In this document: positions 52,528 to 60,247 of the stretch, one piece after another
Numbering within the stretch: the first letter of the stretch is position 1
How the letters are laid out: every line of letters starts with the position of its first letter
Assembly (NCBI RefSeq): GCF_013282095.1
Contig: NZ_BLTJ01000015.1
Coordinates: forward strand, 1 to 64,000
Length of the DNA: 64,000 bases
Source of the DNA: Enterocloster alcoholdehydrogenati
GTDB taxonomy: Bacteria > Bacillota > Clostridia > Lachnospirales > Lachnospiraceae
Reading direction: 5' to 3'
Notes under the pieces: generated by a model
What the model was told of the DNA's origin: nothing
Seen by the model: only the letters and a program-made list of their open reading frames with translations
The model's database searches: none
Position numbers and translations under genes: made by a program

Positions 52528-52595
52528 TATAAACAGTGAAAATGTGCGGCCCCATAAAACACCACAATGGCGCACGGCAGACAGGAGGGAATGAG

Positions 52596-53426
52596 GTGTA
52601 CCAGGAAGCCAGTTTTAAGACAGAGCAGGTAGTCTACGCCCATACCCGCAGCGATGAGGCGGATATGGAGTACAAGATGCATTGCCACAACAGCTATGAG
52701 ATCTACTATATGATTACAGGAAATGTAGAGTATCTTCTTGAGGGAAGGCCGTACCGCCCAAGGCCGGGAAGCCTTCTGGTGATTGCTCCCGGCTGCTTTC
52801 ACGGTCTGCGGGTATTAGATGGAAATGAATATCACCGGATTCGCCTTCACTTTGCAGGAGAGATCTTAAGCGACAGGGAGCGGGAGCTGCTTCTGCAGCC
52901 ATTTGGGAAAAGCTGGGGTTGTCTGGAAGAACAGTTTGCTCTGGAATGGTATTTTCATGCCATCGAGGATTGCGGGAGCTATGGAAAAGATTTACAGGAT
53001 ATTGCAATCCGCGCACGAATCCTGTCTCTTTTGGCCTGTATTTCTGCAATATATTTAAAAGACCCCAGAAGAACGTATGGGGCAGAAAGCCAGGCTCAGG
53101 AAGTGATCCGATATATTAACGGCCATCTGGGGGAGACACTGACCTTAGAGGGCCTTGCAGAGCGGTTTTTTATGAGCAAGAACCATCTGACGGCTCTGTT
53201 CCGCCAGGCAACAGGGACTACGGTGGCCCGTTACATCCTTTATAAGCGCATGGTAATTGCAAGGAAGGAGCTGGATTTGGGAACGCCGGCGGCAGAGGCG
53301 GCGTCCAGAGCCGGGTTCGGAGATTACTCCACCTTTTTCAGGGCATATCGGAAAATGTTCGGCTGCGCGCCTACGGATAAATCGGCTATGGAGCTTCCGG
53401 ACATGGATAAGAGCGGAGACTTTTAA
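52596..53426 (+). CDS. AraC-family transcriptional regulator
   Basis: 276 aa from GTG 52596, chosen because AGGAGG lies at 52583-52588; the longer frame to 52536 has no site. N-terminal cupin sensor domain (MEYKMHCHNSYEIYYMITGN; RPRPGSLLVIAPGCFHGL) and C-terminal AraC helix-turn-helix pair (about 180-270: LTLEGLAERFFMSKNHLTALF and AEAASRAGFGDYSTFFRAY). It probably senses a sugar or small metabolite. The target is unknown, and the gene stands between cotJABC and the potassium genes. Confidence 0.9.
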   Translation: MYQEASFKTEQVVYAHTRSDEADMEYKMHCHNSYEIYYMITGNVEYLLEGRPYRPRPGSLLVIAPGCFHGLRVLDGNEYHRIRLHFAGEILSDRERELLLQPFGKSWGCLEEQFALEWYFHAIEDCGSYGKDLQDIAIRARILSLLACISAIYLKDPRRTYGAESQAQEVIRYINGHLGETLTLEGLAERFFMSKNHLTALFRQATGTTVARYILYKRMVIARKELDLGTPAAEAASRAGFGDYSTFFRAYRKMFGCAPTDKSAMELPDMDKSGDF

Positions 53427-53574
53427 ATGTCTTAATATAATCTTTATACAGACGTTTTTCTTTTTAACGCAATCTTTTTAAATTGTATGTCATAATTAAC
53501 AATTACAGAGACAATATAAAGACAGCATAAAGATGATAGAGTCTTGTATTGTGTAAAAACCGGAGGTATGTAGT

Positions 53575-54918
53575 ATGAATGTTCAGGGCAGAAAAAAACA
53601 GCTGACGTCCGCTCAGATCATTATATTTGGCTTTATGGCGGTGATCCTGTTCGGTGCGTTTCTTTTAATGCTGCCGATTGCTTCCAAAGGGCCGGGGGGA
53701 ACATCGTTTTTAGACGCATTATTTACATCCACATCTGCCGTTTGTGTAACGGGCCTTATTGTTCATGATACCGCTACTTACTGGACTGCCTTTGGCCAGG
53801 TCGTGATCATTGCCCTGATTCAGGTAGGAGGAATGGGGGTAGTGACGGTGGCGGTGGCGATAGCCATGGTGTCCGGCAAGAAGATTGGCCTTAAGGAGCG
53901 AAGCACCATGCAGGACGCTATTTCGGCCCCCAAAGTGGGAGGGATTGTCCGGTTTACCGGATTTATTCTGAAAGGTACTTTTTTGGTGGAGCTGACCGGC
54001 GCTGTGCTGATGGCGCCTTGGTTTATCAGGGATTTCGGATTTTTAAAGGGAATATGGTATGCTGTATTCCATTCGATTTCCGCCTTCTGCAATGCGGGAT
54101 TTGACTTGATGGGAGTGCGGGAGCCGTTCTCATCCCTGACTTCCTATGTGGGGAATCCGGTAATCAATTTTACCATTATGATGCTCATTGTGGTAGGTGG
54201 CCTGGGATTTCTGACCTGGGAGGATATTCGGACCAATAAGCTGTGCTGGAGAAAATACAGGATGCAGAGCAAGGTGATCCTTACGACCACGGTTCTTTTA
54301 ATTATTATACCGGCTGTAATTTTTTACTTTTGTGAGTTTAACGGCCCTCAGTGGCAGAATCACGGAACGCGGATCCTGGCCTCCCTGTTTCAGTCTGTCA
54401 CACCAAGGACAGCCGGTTTCAATACGGTGGATCTTGCATCTATGAGCGAACCGGGACAGCTTTTAATGGCGATCCTGATGCTGATTGGCGGTTCGCCGGG
54501 ATCTACGGCCGGCGGTATGAAAACCACTACGCTGGCAGTGATCCTGCTTTCAGCCTGGGGCGTGTTTTGCCGTAAGGGAGATGCCCAGTGCTATGGAAGG
54601 CGCATTTCTGAGGAAACGGTGCGCTATGCGGCGGTGGTGATGATCATGTATCTGACCCTGTGTGTAGGCGGTGCGATCATCATCAGCTATGTGGAGGGAC
54701 TTCCCATGCTGACCTGTATTTATGAAACCGCTTCCGCAATCGCTACCGTGGGTCTGACCTTAGGTGTTACGCCGGGACTTGGGCCAGTTTCACATATAAT
54801 ACTGATTCTTTTGATGTACTGCGGAAGAGTGGGCGGCCTGACGCTGGTGTATGCGGCCATCTCAGGGGTAAAGCCCCATGTATCGCGGCTGCCTCAGGAA
54901 AAGATAACTGTGGGATAA
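53575..54918 (+). CDS. TrkH/KtrB-type potassium uptake channel subunit
   Basis: 447 aa. Four M1-P-M2 repeats with selectivity-filter motifs: TSAVCVTGLIVHDT, HSISAFCNAGFDLMG, SVTPRTAGFNTVDL and SAIATVGLTLGVTPG. Length and pattern fit KtrB/TrkH. The partner NAD/ATP-binding subunit is encoded 18 bp downstream. GGAGG lies 9 bases upstream of the ATG. Confidence 0.94.
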   Translation: MNVQGRKKQLTSAQIIIFGFMAVILFGAFLLMLPIASKGPGGTSFLDALFTSTSAVCVTGLIVHDTATYWTAFGQVVIIALIQVGGMGVVTVAVAIAMVSGKKIGLKERSTMQDAISAPKVGGIVRFTGFILKGTFLVELTGAVLMAPWFIRDFGFLKGIWYAVFHSISAFCNAGFDLMGVREPFSSLTSYVGNPVINFTIMMLIVVGGLGFLTWEDIRTNKLCWRKYRMQSKVILTTTVLLIIIPAVIFYFCEFNGPQWQNHGTRILASLFQSVTPRTAGFNTVDLASMSEPGQLLMAILMLIGGSPGSTAGGMKTTTLAVILLSAWGVFCRKGDAQCYGRRISEETVRYAAVVMIMYLTLCVGGAIIISYVEGLPMLTCIYETASAIATVGLTLGVTPGLGPVSHIILILLMYCGRVGGLTLVYAAISGVKPHVSRLPQEKITVG

Positions 54919-54936
54919 ATGAAAGGGGAAGGAATT

Positions 54937-55584
54937 ATGAAATCAATTTTACTGATCGGTCTTGGACGCTTCGGCCGTCATGTGGCGGAGAAATTATATG
55001 AGCTGAACCATCAGGTGATGGCAGTAGACAAGATGGAGGACAGGGTAGAAGCTGTTCTTCCGTATGTTACCAACGGTCAGATCGGTGACAGCACGAATAT
55101 GGAGTTTTTGGAGAGCCTGGGCGTAAGCAACTTTGATGTGTGCATTGTAGCAATCGCAAGCGACTTTCAGAGTTCTCTTGAGACGACAGCCTACTTAAAA
55201 GATCTTGGCGCAAAAATGGTTGTCTCACGGGCATCCAGAGATGTACACGCCCGTTTTCTGCTCAGAAATGGAGCGGACGAGATTGTTTATCCGGAGAAAC
55301 AGGTGGCAAACTGGACGGCTATCCGCTACAGCTCGGAGCACATTTTTGATTATGTGCAGTTAAGCGAAACCCACGCTATTTTTGAGATTGAAATACCGGA
55401 CAACTGGGTGGGAAAGACCATCGGGCAGGTGGATATACGAAAGAAATTCAACATCAATATCATGGCGCTCAAACGCAAAGGGAGTCTGGATATGGCTATC
55501 CGGCCGGATACCATGCTGGATCGGGATGTAACCATGCTGGTGCTGGGAGAAAGCAAGGACATTCAGAAATGTTTTAAGATCTGA
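54937..55584 (+). CDS. TrkA/KtrA-type potassium channel regulatory subunit
   Basis: 215 aa from ATG 54937 (GGGGAAGG just upstream; ATG 54919 directly after the trkH stop has no site). RCK-N Rossmann domain with GLGRFGRHVAEKL (9-21), nucleotide-specific acidic residue after AVDK, then RCK-C domain (about 135-215: IEIPDNWVGKTIGQVDIRKKFN). It gates the channel in response to nucleotides. Confidence 0.94.
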   Translation: MKSILLIGLGRFGRHVAEKLYELNHQVMAVDKMEDRVEAVLPYVTNGQIGDSTNMEFLESLGVSNFDVCIVAIASDFQSSLETTAYLKDLGAKMVVSRASRDVHARFLLRNGADEIVYPEKQVANWTAIRYSSEHIFDYVQLSETHAIFEIEIPDNWVGKTIGQVDIRKKFNINIMALKRKGSLDMAIRPDTMLDRDVTMLVLGESKDIQKCFKI

Positions 55585-55644
55585 TTTAAGGACTCTAAAG
55601 GGGATAGATGTACAATTACACTGACTGCAAGGAGGTAACACTGC

Positions 55645-56346
55645 ATGAATAAACCGTTGATTTTAGTGGTAGAGGATGACGCGCCGGTTCGCAACCTGAT
55701 TACCACAACATTAAAAGCGCACGACTATCGGTTCCAGACAGCCGCGGCCGGAGAAGCCGGAGTTCTGACTACCGCTTCACAGAATCCTGATATTATTCTT
55801 TTGGATCTGGGTCTGCCGGATATGGACGGGATTGAGGTGATTCAGCGCATCCGTTCCTGGTCCAATGTGCCCATCATTGTAATCAGCGCACGAAGCGAGG
55901 ACTCAGACAAGATCGACGCCCTTGATGCAGGAGCCGACGATTACCTGACAAAACCGTTCTCTGTGGAAGAGCTTCTTGCGAGGCTGAGAGTGACCCAGAG
56001 GCGTCTGGCGGCAATGAACGGTGATATGACGGGGAGAGAATCGGTTTTCACCAACGGAAAGCTGCGTATCGACTACGGCGCCGGCTGCGCGTACCTTGGA
56101 GATAAGGAACTGCACCTGACGCCCATTGAATATAAGCTGCTTTGCCTGATGGCACAAAACGTAGGAAAGGTTCTCACCCATACGTACATCACCCAGAAGG
56201 TCTGGGGGAGCAGCTGGGATAATGATATTGCTTCCCTGCGTGTATTTATGGCAACCCTGCGCAAGAAACTGGAAAGCGAGCCCGATTCCCCCCAGTATAT
56301 CCAGACTCACATTGGAGTGGGGTATCGGATGATGAAGGTGGAGTAA
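55645..56346 (+). CDS. KdpE-like OmpR-family response regulator
   Basis: 233 aa. Receiver with D54 (ILLDLGLPDMDG), acidic pair EDD (10-12) and Lys in LTKPFSVEEL; winged-helix DNA-binding domain (LHLTPIEYKLLCLMAQNVGKVLTHTYITQKVWGSS). It resembles KdpE, which controls potassium transport, and lies 60 bp after trkA. No kinase gene adjoins it and no kdpFABC is in the window. Confidence 0.88.
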   Translation: MNKPLILVVEDDAPVRNLITTTLKAHDYRFQTAAAGEAGVLTTASQNPDIILLDLGLPDMDGIEVIQRIRSWSNVPIIVISARSEDSDKIDALDAGADDYLTKPFSVEELLARLRVTQRRLAAMNGDMTGRESVFTNGKLRIDYGAGCAYLGDKELHLTPIEYKLLCLMAQNVGKVLTHTYITQKVWGSSWDNDIASLRVFMATLRKKLESEPDSPQYIQTHIGVGYRMMKVE

Positions 56347-56391
56347 AAAAAGACGAGGACAATGCCCTTTACAGGTATGTTCTCGTCTTTT
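56347..56391. terminator. Bidirectional terminator between convergent operons
   Basis: AAAGACGAG(G)ACA pairs with TGTTCTCGTCTTT, with A-run and T-run flanks, directly after the response-regulator stop. Confidence 0.85.
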
Positions 56392-56425
56392 GTATGCTCA
56401 GAAATCGGAACGCTAAGAGTATTTG

Positions 56426-56833
56426 CTACTCATCGTCGCTGTTTACTCCGTCAGAGTATTCATTTACATAGATCAGATGCTGCCTGGATTCTTCTACGAT
56501 ATTGCGTACGGTATCGGCGGTCAGAGGGATGTTCTCAGGCTGCAGCATCAGGCTTAAAGCGCAGGGAAGATTGACTCCGCAGATCAGATGATGCCGTTCC
56601 GTTACATAGGGGCAGAATTGCTGATTAACGCTTCCGCCCAGCATATCGGTCATAATAACCACCTCATCCTCAGGATCAAAGCTTTCAAAAGCGGTTCGGA
56701 TCATCGTTTCAAGGTCAGAGTCATCTATATAGGCGCTGATATCGATGATGTCTTCTCTGGAGGTCAGAAAACGCAGGGTGTCTGCAAGGCCGTGAGCCAT
56801 CAGATGGTGGGATGCAATGATATATCTTCTCAT
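56426..56833 (-). CDS. PTS mannose-family EIIA protein
   Basis: 135 aa. Start MRRYIIASHHLMAHGL has the phospho-accepting histidine (about residue 9 or 10) of EIIA-Man, followed by EDEVVIMTDMLGGSVNQQ, the family's conserved middle motif. It accepts phosphate from HPr and passes it to EIIB. Last gene of the PTS operon, with AAGGAG upstream. The C-terminus is acidic. Confidence 0.9.
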   Translation of the reverse strand: MRRYIIASHHLMAHGLADTLRFLTSREDIIDISAYIDDSDLETMIRTAFESFDPEDEVVIMTDMLGGSVNQQFCPYVTERHHLICGVNLPCALSLMLQPENIPLTADTVRNIVEESRQHLIYVNEYSDGVNSDDE

Positions 56834-56843
56834 GGTAATCTCC

Positions 56844-58067
56844 TTATAGATCCTGGATTAAATGGCTGACGTAAAGCTCTGCTTCGCCTTTAGGAAAAGG
56901 TGTCTGCATACTTTCATAGCCTTTTCCAAACTCATTCTTTTCCACAATATAGCCGGCGCTGTAGTTTGCATATCCCCAGATCATCCTCACAGGTGCTTTT
57001 AAATGGCTTTTAATCTCCATTCCAAAAGTGGAGAAAAGTTCGCCAGGGATTGTGACAATTTCCAGATCGCCCAGATGGTAGATTACAGACTTTAAAGCAG
57101 TGTTTACCCCGCCACAGACCAGCTTTTTCTTTAAATGGCGTATCCCGGACCAAAGAAGCTTTTTTTCATCTTCCGTTGTGGCGGATGCCAGTTTTTTCTC
57201 GTCCTGCGCCAGCTGCTGCTTTAATGAATTAAGATCGTAAGACCCGCAAATGGTGTACTCGCTTGTTTTTATGCTCTCTGTCTTAAGCTTTATGGGAACA
57301 CGGGTTTTCTCGAAAACAGATATCTGACTCATAATTTCATCCCGCACTTTCCAGAGCTCTTTTTCGTCATTCCCCTTGCGGTACTGCCTGTTTCCCATAT
57401 CTCCGCAGGCACCCTGGATGGTGATAAAAACTGAGTTGTATTTATCGTCCAATGATTTTCCAATATTTCCTAGAAGATCAGAACTGATTTTCATATTGTG
57501 GATGCCAAGGACGGTAGGATGACAGGTAAACTGAAATATACCAGCTGCTACATGATTGTCACTGCAGAAAAGAATCATATTGATCTCTTTATCGCTGGGT
57601 TTGTCCTTATAATTGCGGTTACCGTAGACATCCTTGATGGTTCCCTTTACCATGTAAGGGGTGACCTCTAAAAAACTCTGGTCAAAACATTGATCTACGG
57701 AGGCAAAAACCTGACGGATCATATAGTCCCTGTAATTGGCTTTGCGTCGATTCCTGTCTTCCCCCTCATCTTCAAAGCTGATGTCAGGGCCGGAATGGGT
57801 ATGGATCGTAGAAATAGTGATGTTTTCCATTGGCACAGAATATTTGGCGGCCAATACCTGCCGCATATAGGCGGAAATGGGTTCTTCCAGACGGCACAGA
57901 TCCAGGGTGACCCAGATAAACGGTATACCGTCGATTTTTAAGACCAGAGTCCGGCAGTAAAGTTCATCCAATACTCCGATGGATTTTTTGGTTCGCATGG
58001 CATACCCCCGCATATACATGGGAAAGAGAGGCGTAATATTGCGTTTTGCTGCGCTTACTTCAACCAT
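56844..58067 (-). CDS. Neutral-ceramidase-like (alkaline ceramidase N-terminal family) protein
   Basis: 407 aa. VEVSAAKRNITPLFPMYMRGYA at the start, STIHTHSGPD (about 95-104) and FTCHPTVLG (about 190-198) match the neutral/alkaline ceramidase N-terminal fold, in which these histidines bind zinc and an amide bond is hydrolysed. It lacks a signal peptide and the ceramidase C-terminal domain, so it is a cytoplasmic relative. It is embedded in a PTS operon between EIID and EIIA, suggesting that it acts on the imported compound, perhaps removing an N-acyl group; this is inference. Confidence 0.7.
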   Translation of the reverse strand: MVEVSAAKRNITPLFPMYMRGYAMRTKKSIGVLDELYCRTLVLKIDGIPFIWVTLDLCRLEEPISAYMRQVLAAKYSVPMENITISTIHTHSGPDISFEDEGEDRNRRKANYRDYMIRQVFASVDQCFDQSFLEVTPYMVKGTIKDVYGNRNYKDKPSDKEINMILFCSDNHVAAGIFQFTCHPTVLGIHNMKISSDLLGNIGKSLDDKYNSVFITIQGACGDMGNRQYRKGNDEKELWKVRDEIMSQISVFEKTRVPIKLKTESIKTSEYTICGSYDLNSLKQQLAQDEKKLASATTEDEKKLLWSGIRHLKKKLVCGGVNTALKSVIYHLGDLEIVTIPGELFSTFGMEIKSHLKAPVRMIWGYANYSAGYIVEKNEFGKGYESMQTPFPKGEAELYVSHLIQDL

Positions 58068-58133
58068 AATAAATTTCCTTTCATGCAGTTACGATTTATC
58101 TTTGTGTCATACTTTCAGGTAAGGAAATGGCCT

Positions 58134-58961
58134 TTATGCCAGAATCCCCAAAGCAGAGCAGACCATAGAGAAGATAATGACTAAAAGAATCAGCCGAGTG
58201 ATCTTCATGCCTTTCATTCCCAGAAGCTTATACATGATACCAATGGTGACCACAGAAATCATACAGGGAAGAATCTTGTCCAGCAGATCTGCGACGGCCA
58301 TATTGATTTCCCCCATCTGGAAAGCCAGAGGGGTTGTTGCGGTAACAACGGTAGCGGAGAGGGCGCCTACTACGGTCAGCCCCAGGACAGACGCGGCATC
58401 TGTAATACGGGAGATGCGGCTGCCTACCTTAGTGATCAGCTTGGTGCCTTCGCGGTAGCCTATCCACATTAGCTGAGTACGGAATACAAGAAGAAGCAGA
58501 TTGATGATAAGCCAGAGAATAACACCGATGGGGTTTCCATCTAAGGCCATGTAACCGGCAATGGAGCCGAGGATAGTGGGGAGCAGGGTCCAGATCAATG
58601 TATCGCCTATACCTGCCAAGGGGCCCATAAGGCTGACTTTGATGTTCTGTACTGCGTCCAGAGAAGAGATACCCTCTTTGTCTTCCAGAGCCAGTGTAGC
58701 ACCCAGAACAATATTTGCCAGCCATGGGTGAGTGTTAAAGTATTTAAAATGATTGTTCAGAGCTTCCACATAATCGTCATCATCCTTATAGATTTTGCGC
58801 AGCAGAGGCCCGATTCCAAATACAACTGCAGGAGCCAGCTGCGTGTCATAGTTAAATGTATTGACCGCCATTAAGGACCAGCGAATTGCTCCCTTTACAC
58901 AGTCTTTTTTTGTTAAAACAGGTTCTTTTTCCATTGCGTTCATTTCAATTTCATTATTCAT
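58134..58961 (-). CDS. PTS mannose-family EIID membrane protein
   Basis: 275 aa from ATG 58959-58961 (AGGAGG at 58971-58976; the frame continues 45 bases further). EIID features: WSLMAVNTFNYDTQLA, HFKYFNTHPWLANIVLGATLALED, SLMGPLAGIGDTLIWTLLPT, and a C-terminal membrane region. It overlaps the EIIC gene by 8 bp. It forms the transport channel with EIIC. Confidence 0.93.
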   Translation of the reverse strand: MNNEIEMNAMEKEPVLTKKDCVKGAIRWSLMAVNTFNYDTQLAPAVVFGIGPLLRKIYKDDDDYVEALNNHFKYFNTHPWLANIVLGATLALEDKEGISSLDAVQNIKVSLMGPLAGIGDTLIWTLLPTILGSIAGYMALDGNPIGVILWLIINLLLLVFRTQLMWIGYREGTKLITKVGSRISRITDAASVLGLTVVGALSATVVTATTPLAFQMGEINMAVADLLDKILPCMISVVTIGIMYKLLGMKGMKITRLILLVIIFSMVCSALGILA

Positions 58962-59724
58962 CTTCCAAACCTCCTGCAAATGCAGTATTTTCCTTTGCTT
59001 CCTCATCCATATAGAACTTATAGGCTAAAGCTACACCCAAAAGGGCAGTTCCAAGAATGGGTACGCCCATGTAGGCGCTGAGTACAAAGCCAATGAGAAT
59101 ATAGTTGAAATATTTCTTTGCCGGCATAAAGTGCAGCAGCATGGCAATACCAAGGCCGGGAAGAAGCTTTCCCGCTACAGACAGGCCACCGGTCACCCAG
59201 GAGGGAAGTACGTCCAGAATGGCCTGTACCAGAGGCGCACCGGCGGTCAGAGCAAGAGCAGTAGGAAGGGACATAAATACGGCTACCATGACAGGACACA
59301 GCATCGTAATGCGATACATCTTTGAGAACTGTTTTGCGTTAGCGTATTTCTGGGCTTTTTGTGCAATGAAGGAATTGCATATTTTAAAGAGTACGTCCAT
59401 TTGTACACCCAGCATACCAACAGGAAGTCCTATGGTCATGCCGATTTCTGGCCCCTGGCCTGTGGTCTTTGCAAAAGCACAGGCAATGATAGTGGCAACG
59501 CCGTAATCGGGAACAGAGGAACCTCCCAGCGCGGCAACGCCTAAGGACATCAGGGTAAATGTACCGCCAATATAAAGGCCGCTGTTCATGTCGCCCAAGA
59601 TCAGGCCGCACAGGAAACCTACGATGACAGGCCTTGCGTGAGTCAGTGAGAGTCCGCGTCGATCTAAGTTGATCTCAGCTGCTACAAGAATAAGTAACAC
59701 AATTTGCAGAGCAGATAATTCCAT
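58954..59724 (-). CDS. PTS mannose/sorbose-family EIIC membrane protein
   Basis: 256 aa with about six or more hydrophobic helices. GFLCGLILGDMNSGLYIGGTFTLMSLGVAALGGSSVPDYG is the family core (residues about 35-75). It carries the sugar-binding part of the transporter. GGGGGAA site upstream; 26 bp after EIIB. Confidence 0.93.
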   Translation of the reverse strand: MELSALQIVLLILVAAEINLDRRGLSLTHARPVIVGFLCGLILGDMNSGLYIGGTFTLMSLGVAALGGSSVPDYGVATIIACAFAKTTGQGPEIGMTIGLPVGMLGVQMDVLFKICNSFIAQKAQKYANAKQFSKMYRITMLCPVMVAVFMSLPTALALTAGAPLVQAILDVLPSWVTGGLSVAGKLLPGLGIAMLLHFMPAKKYFNYILIGFVLSAYMGVPILGTALLGVALAYKFYMDEEAKENTAFAGGLEDE

Positions 59725-59750
59725 GTTGTAATTCCCCCTTTAGATTTTTG

Positions 59751-60236
59751 TTATTTTAAAAACGGTTCTACAGAAATTTCAGCATCTGCCGGTACATACT
59801 GAATGTACATATGAGTACCTGCTGCTTTCAGCTTTTTATAGTTGTCGATGTCATCCGGCCATGCGTAGGCTCTCTGAGACAGCTTTATGGCATTATCGCC
59901 TTCGGTGGGTTTTACCGTGCCGCCAATAACCAGCTCCGGAATTTTTACGCCAGCCTCAGACAGTTTTAGAAGTGTGGAAGGTTTTTTTGCAAGTACAAAC
60001 ACCGTGTGGTCGTTGTATTTTCCGGATTTAAAATTTATAAGAGCTGTTTCTTCTGAAATAATGGATATGGCCATTCCTGTCGGTCTGGCAAGTTTCATGC
60101 TGGCTTTTGTAAGTTCATTTCCTGCAACTCCGTCGTCAATGATCATGATCCGCTGTGCTCCAGAGCGTCCGGCCCACTGTGTAGCTACGATGCCATGCAG
60201 CAGACGATTGTCGATTCTTGCAAGTACGATACCCAT
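59751..60236 (-). CDS. PTS mannose/sorbose-family EIIB protein
   Basis: 161 aa. MGIVLARIDNRLLHGIVATQWAG carries the phosphorylatable His (about residue 14), then RIMIIDDGVAGNELTKASMKLARP. It transfers phosphate to the incoming sugar. AAGGAG 7 bases upstream; 11 bp after the regulator gene, in the same operon. Confidence 0.94.
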   Translation of the reverse strand: MGIVLARIDNRLLHGIVATQWAGRSGAQRIMIIDDGVAGNELTKASMKLARPTGMAISIISEETALINFKSGKYNDHTVFVLAKKPSTLLKLSEAGVKIPELVIGGTVKPTEGDNAIKLSQRAYAWPDDIDNYKKLKAAGTHMYIQYVPADAEISVEPFLK

Positions 60237-60247
60237 AGATTTTCTCC

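Larger units (their letters stand above)
52148..52595. other. Intergenic region between cotJA and the AraC-type regulator
   Basis: 448 bases between divergent genes. It contains a strong bidirectional terminator (52297-52330), a 15-codon open frame with a GGGGGG site (ATG 52355 to TAA 52402), a TATAAT on the minus strand (rc of 52454-52459 region) and the probable regulator promoter (52500-52527). A short untranslated RNA ending at the terminator is possible. Confidence 0.5.
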
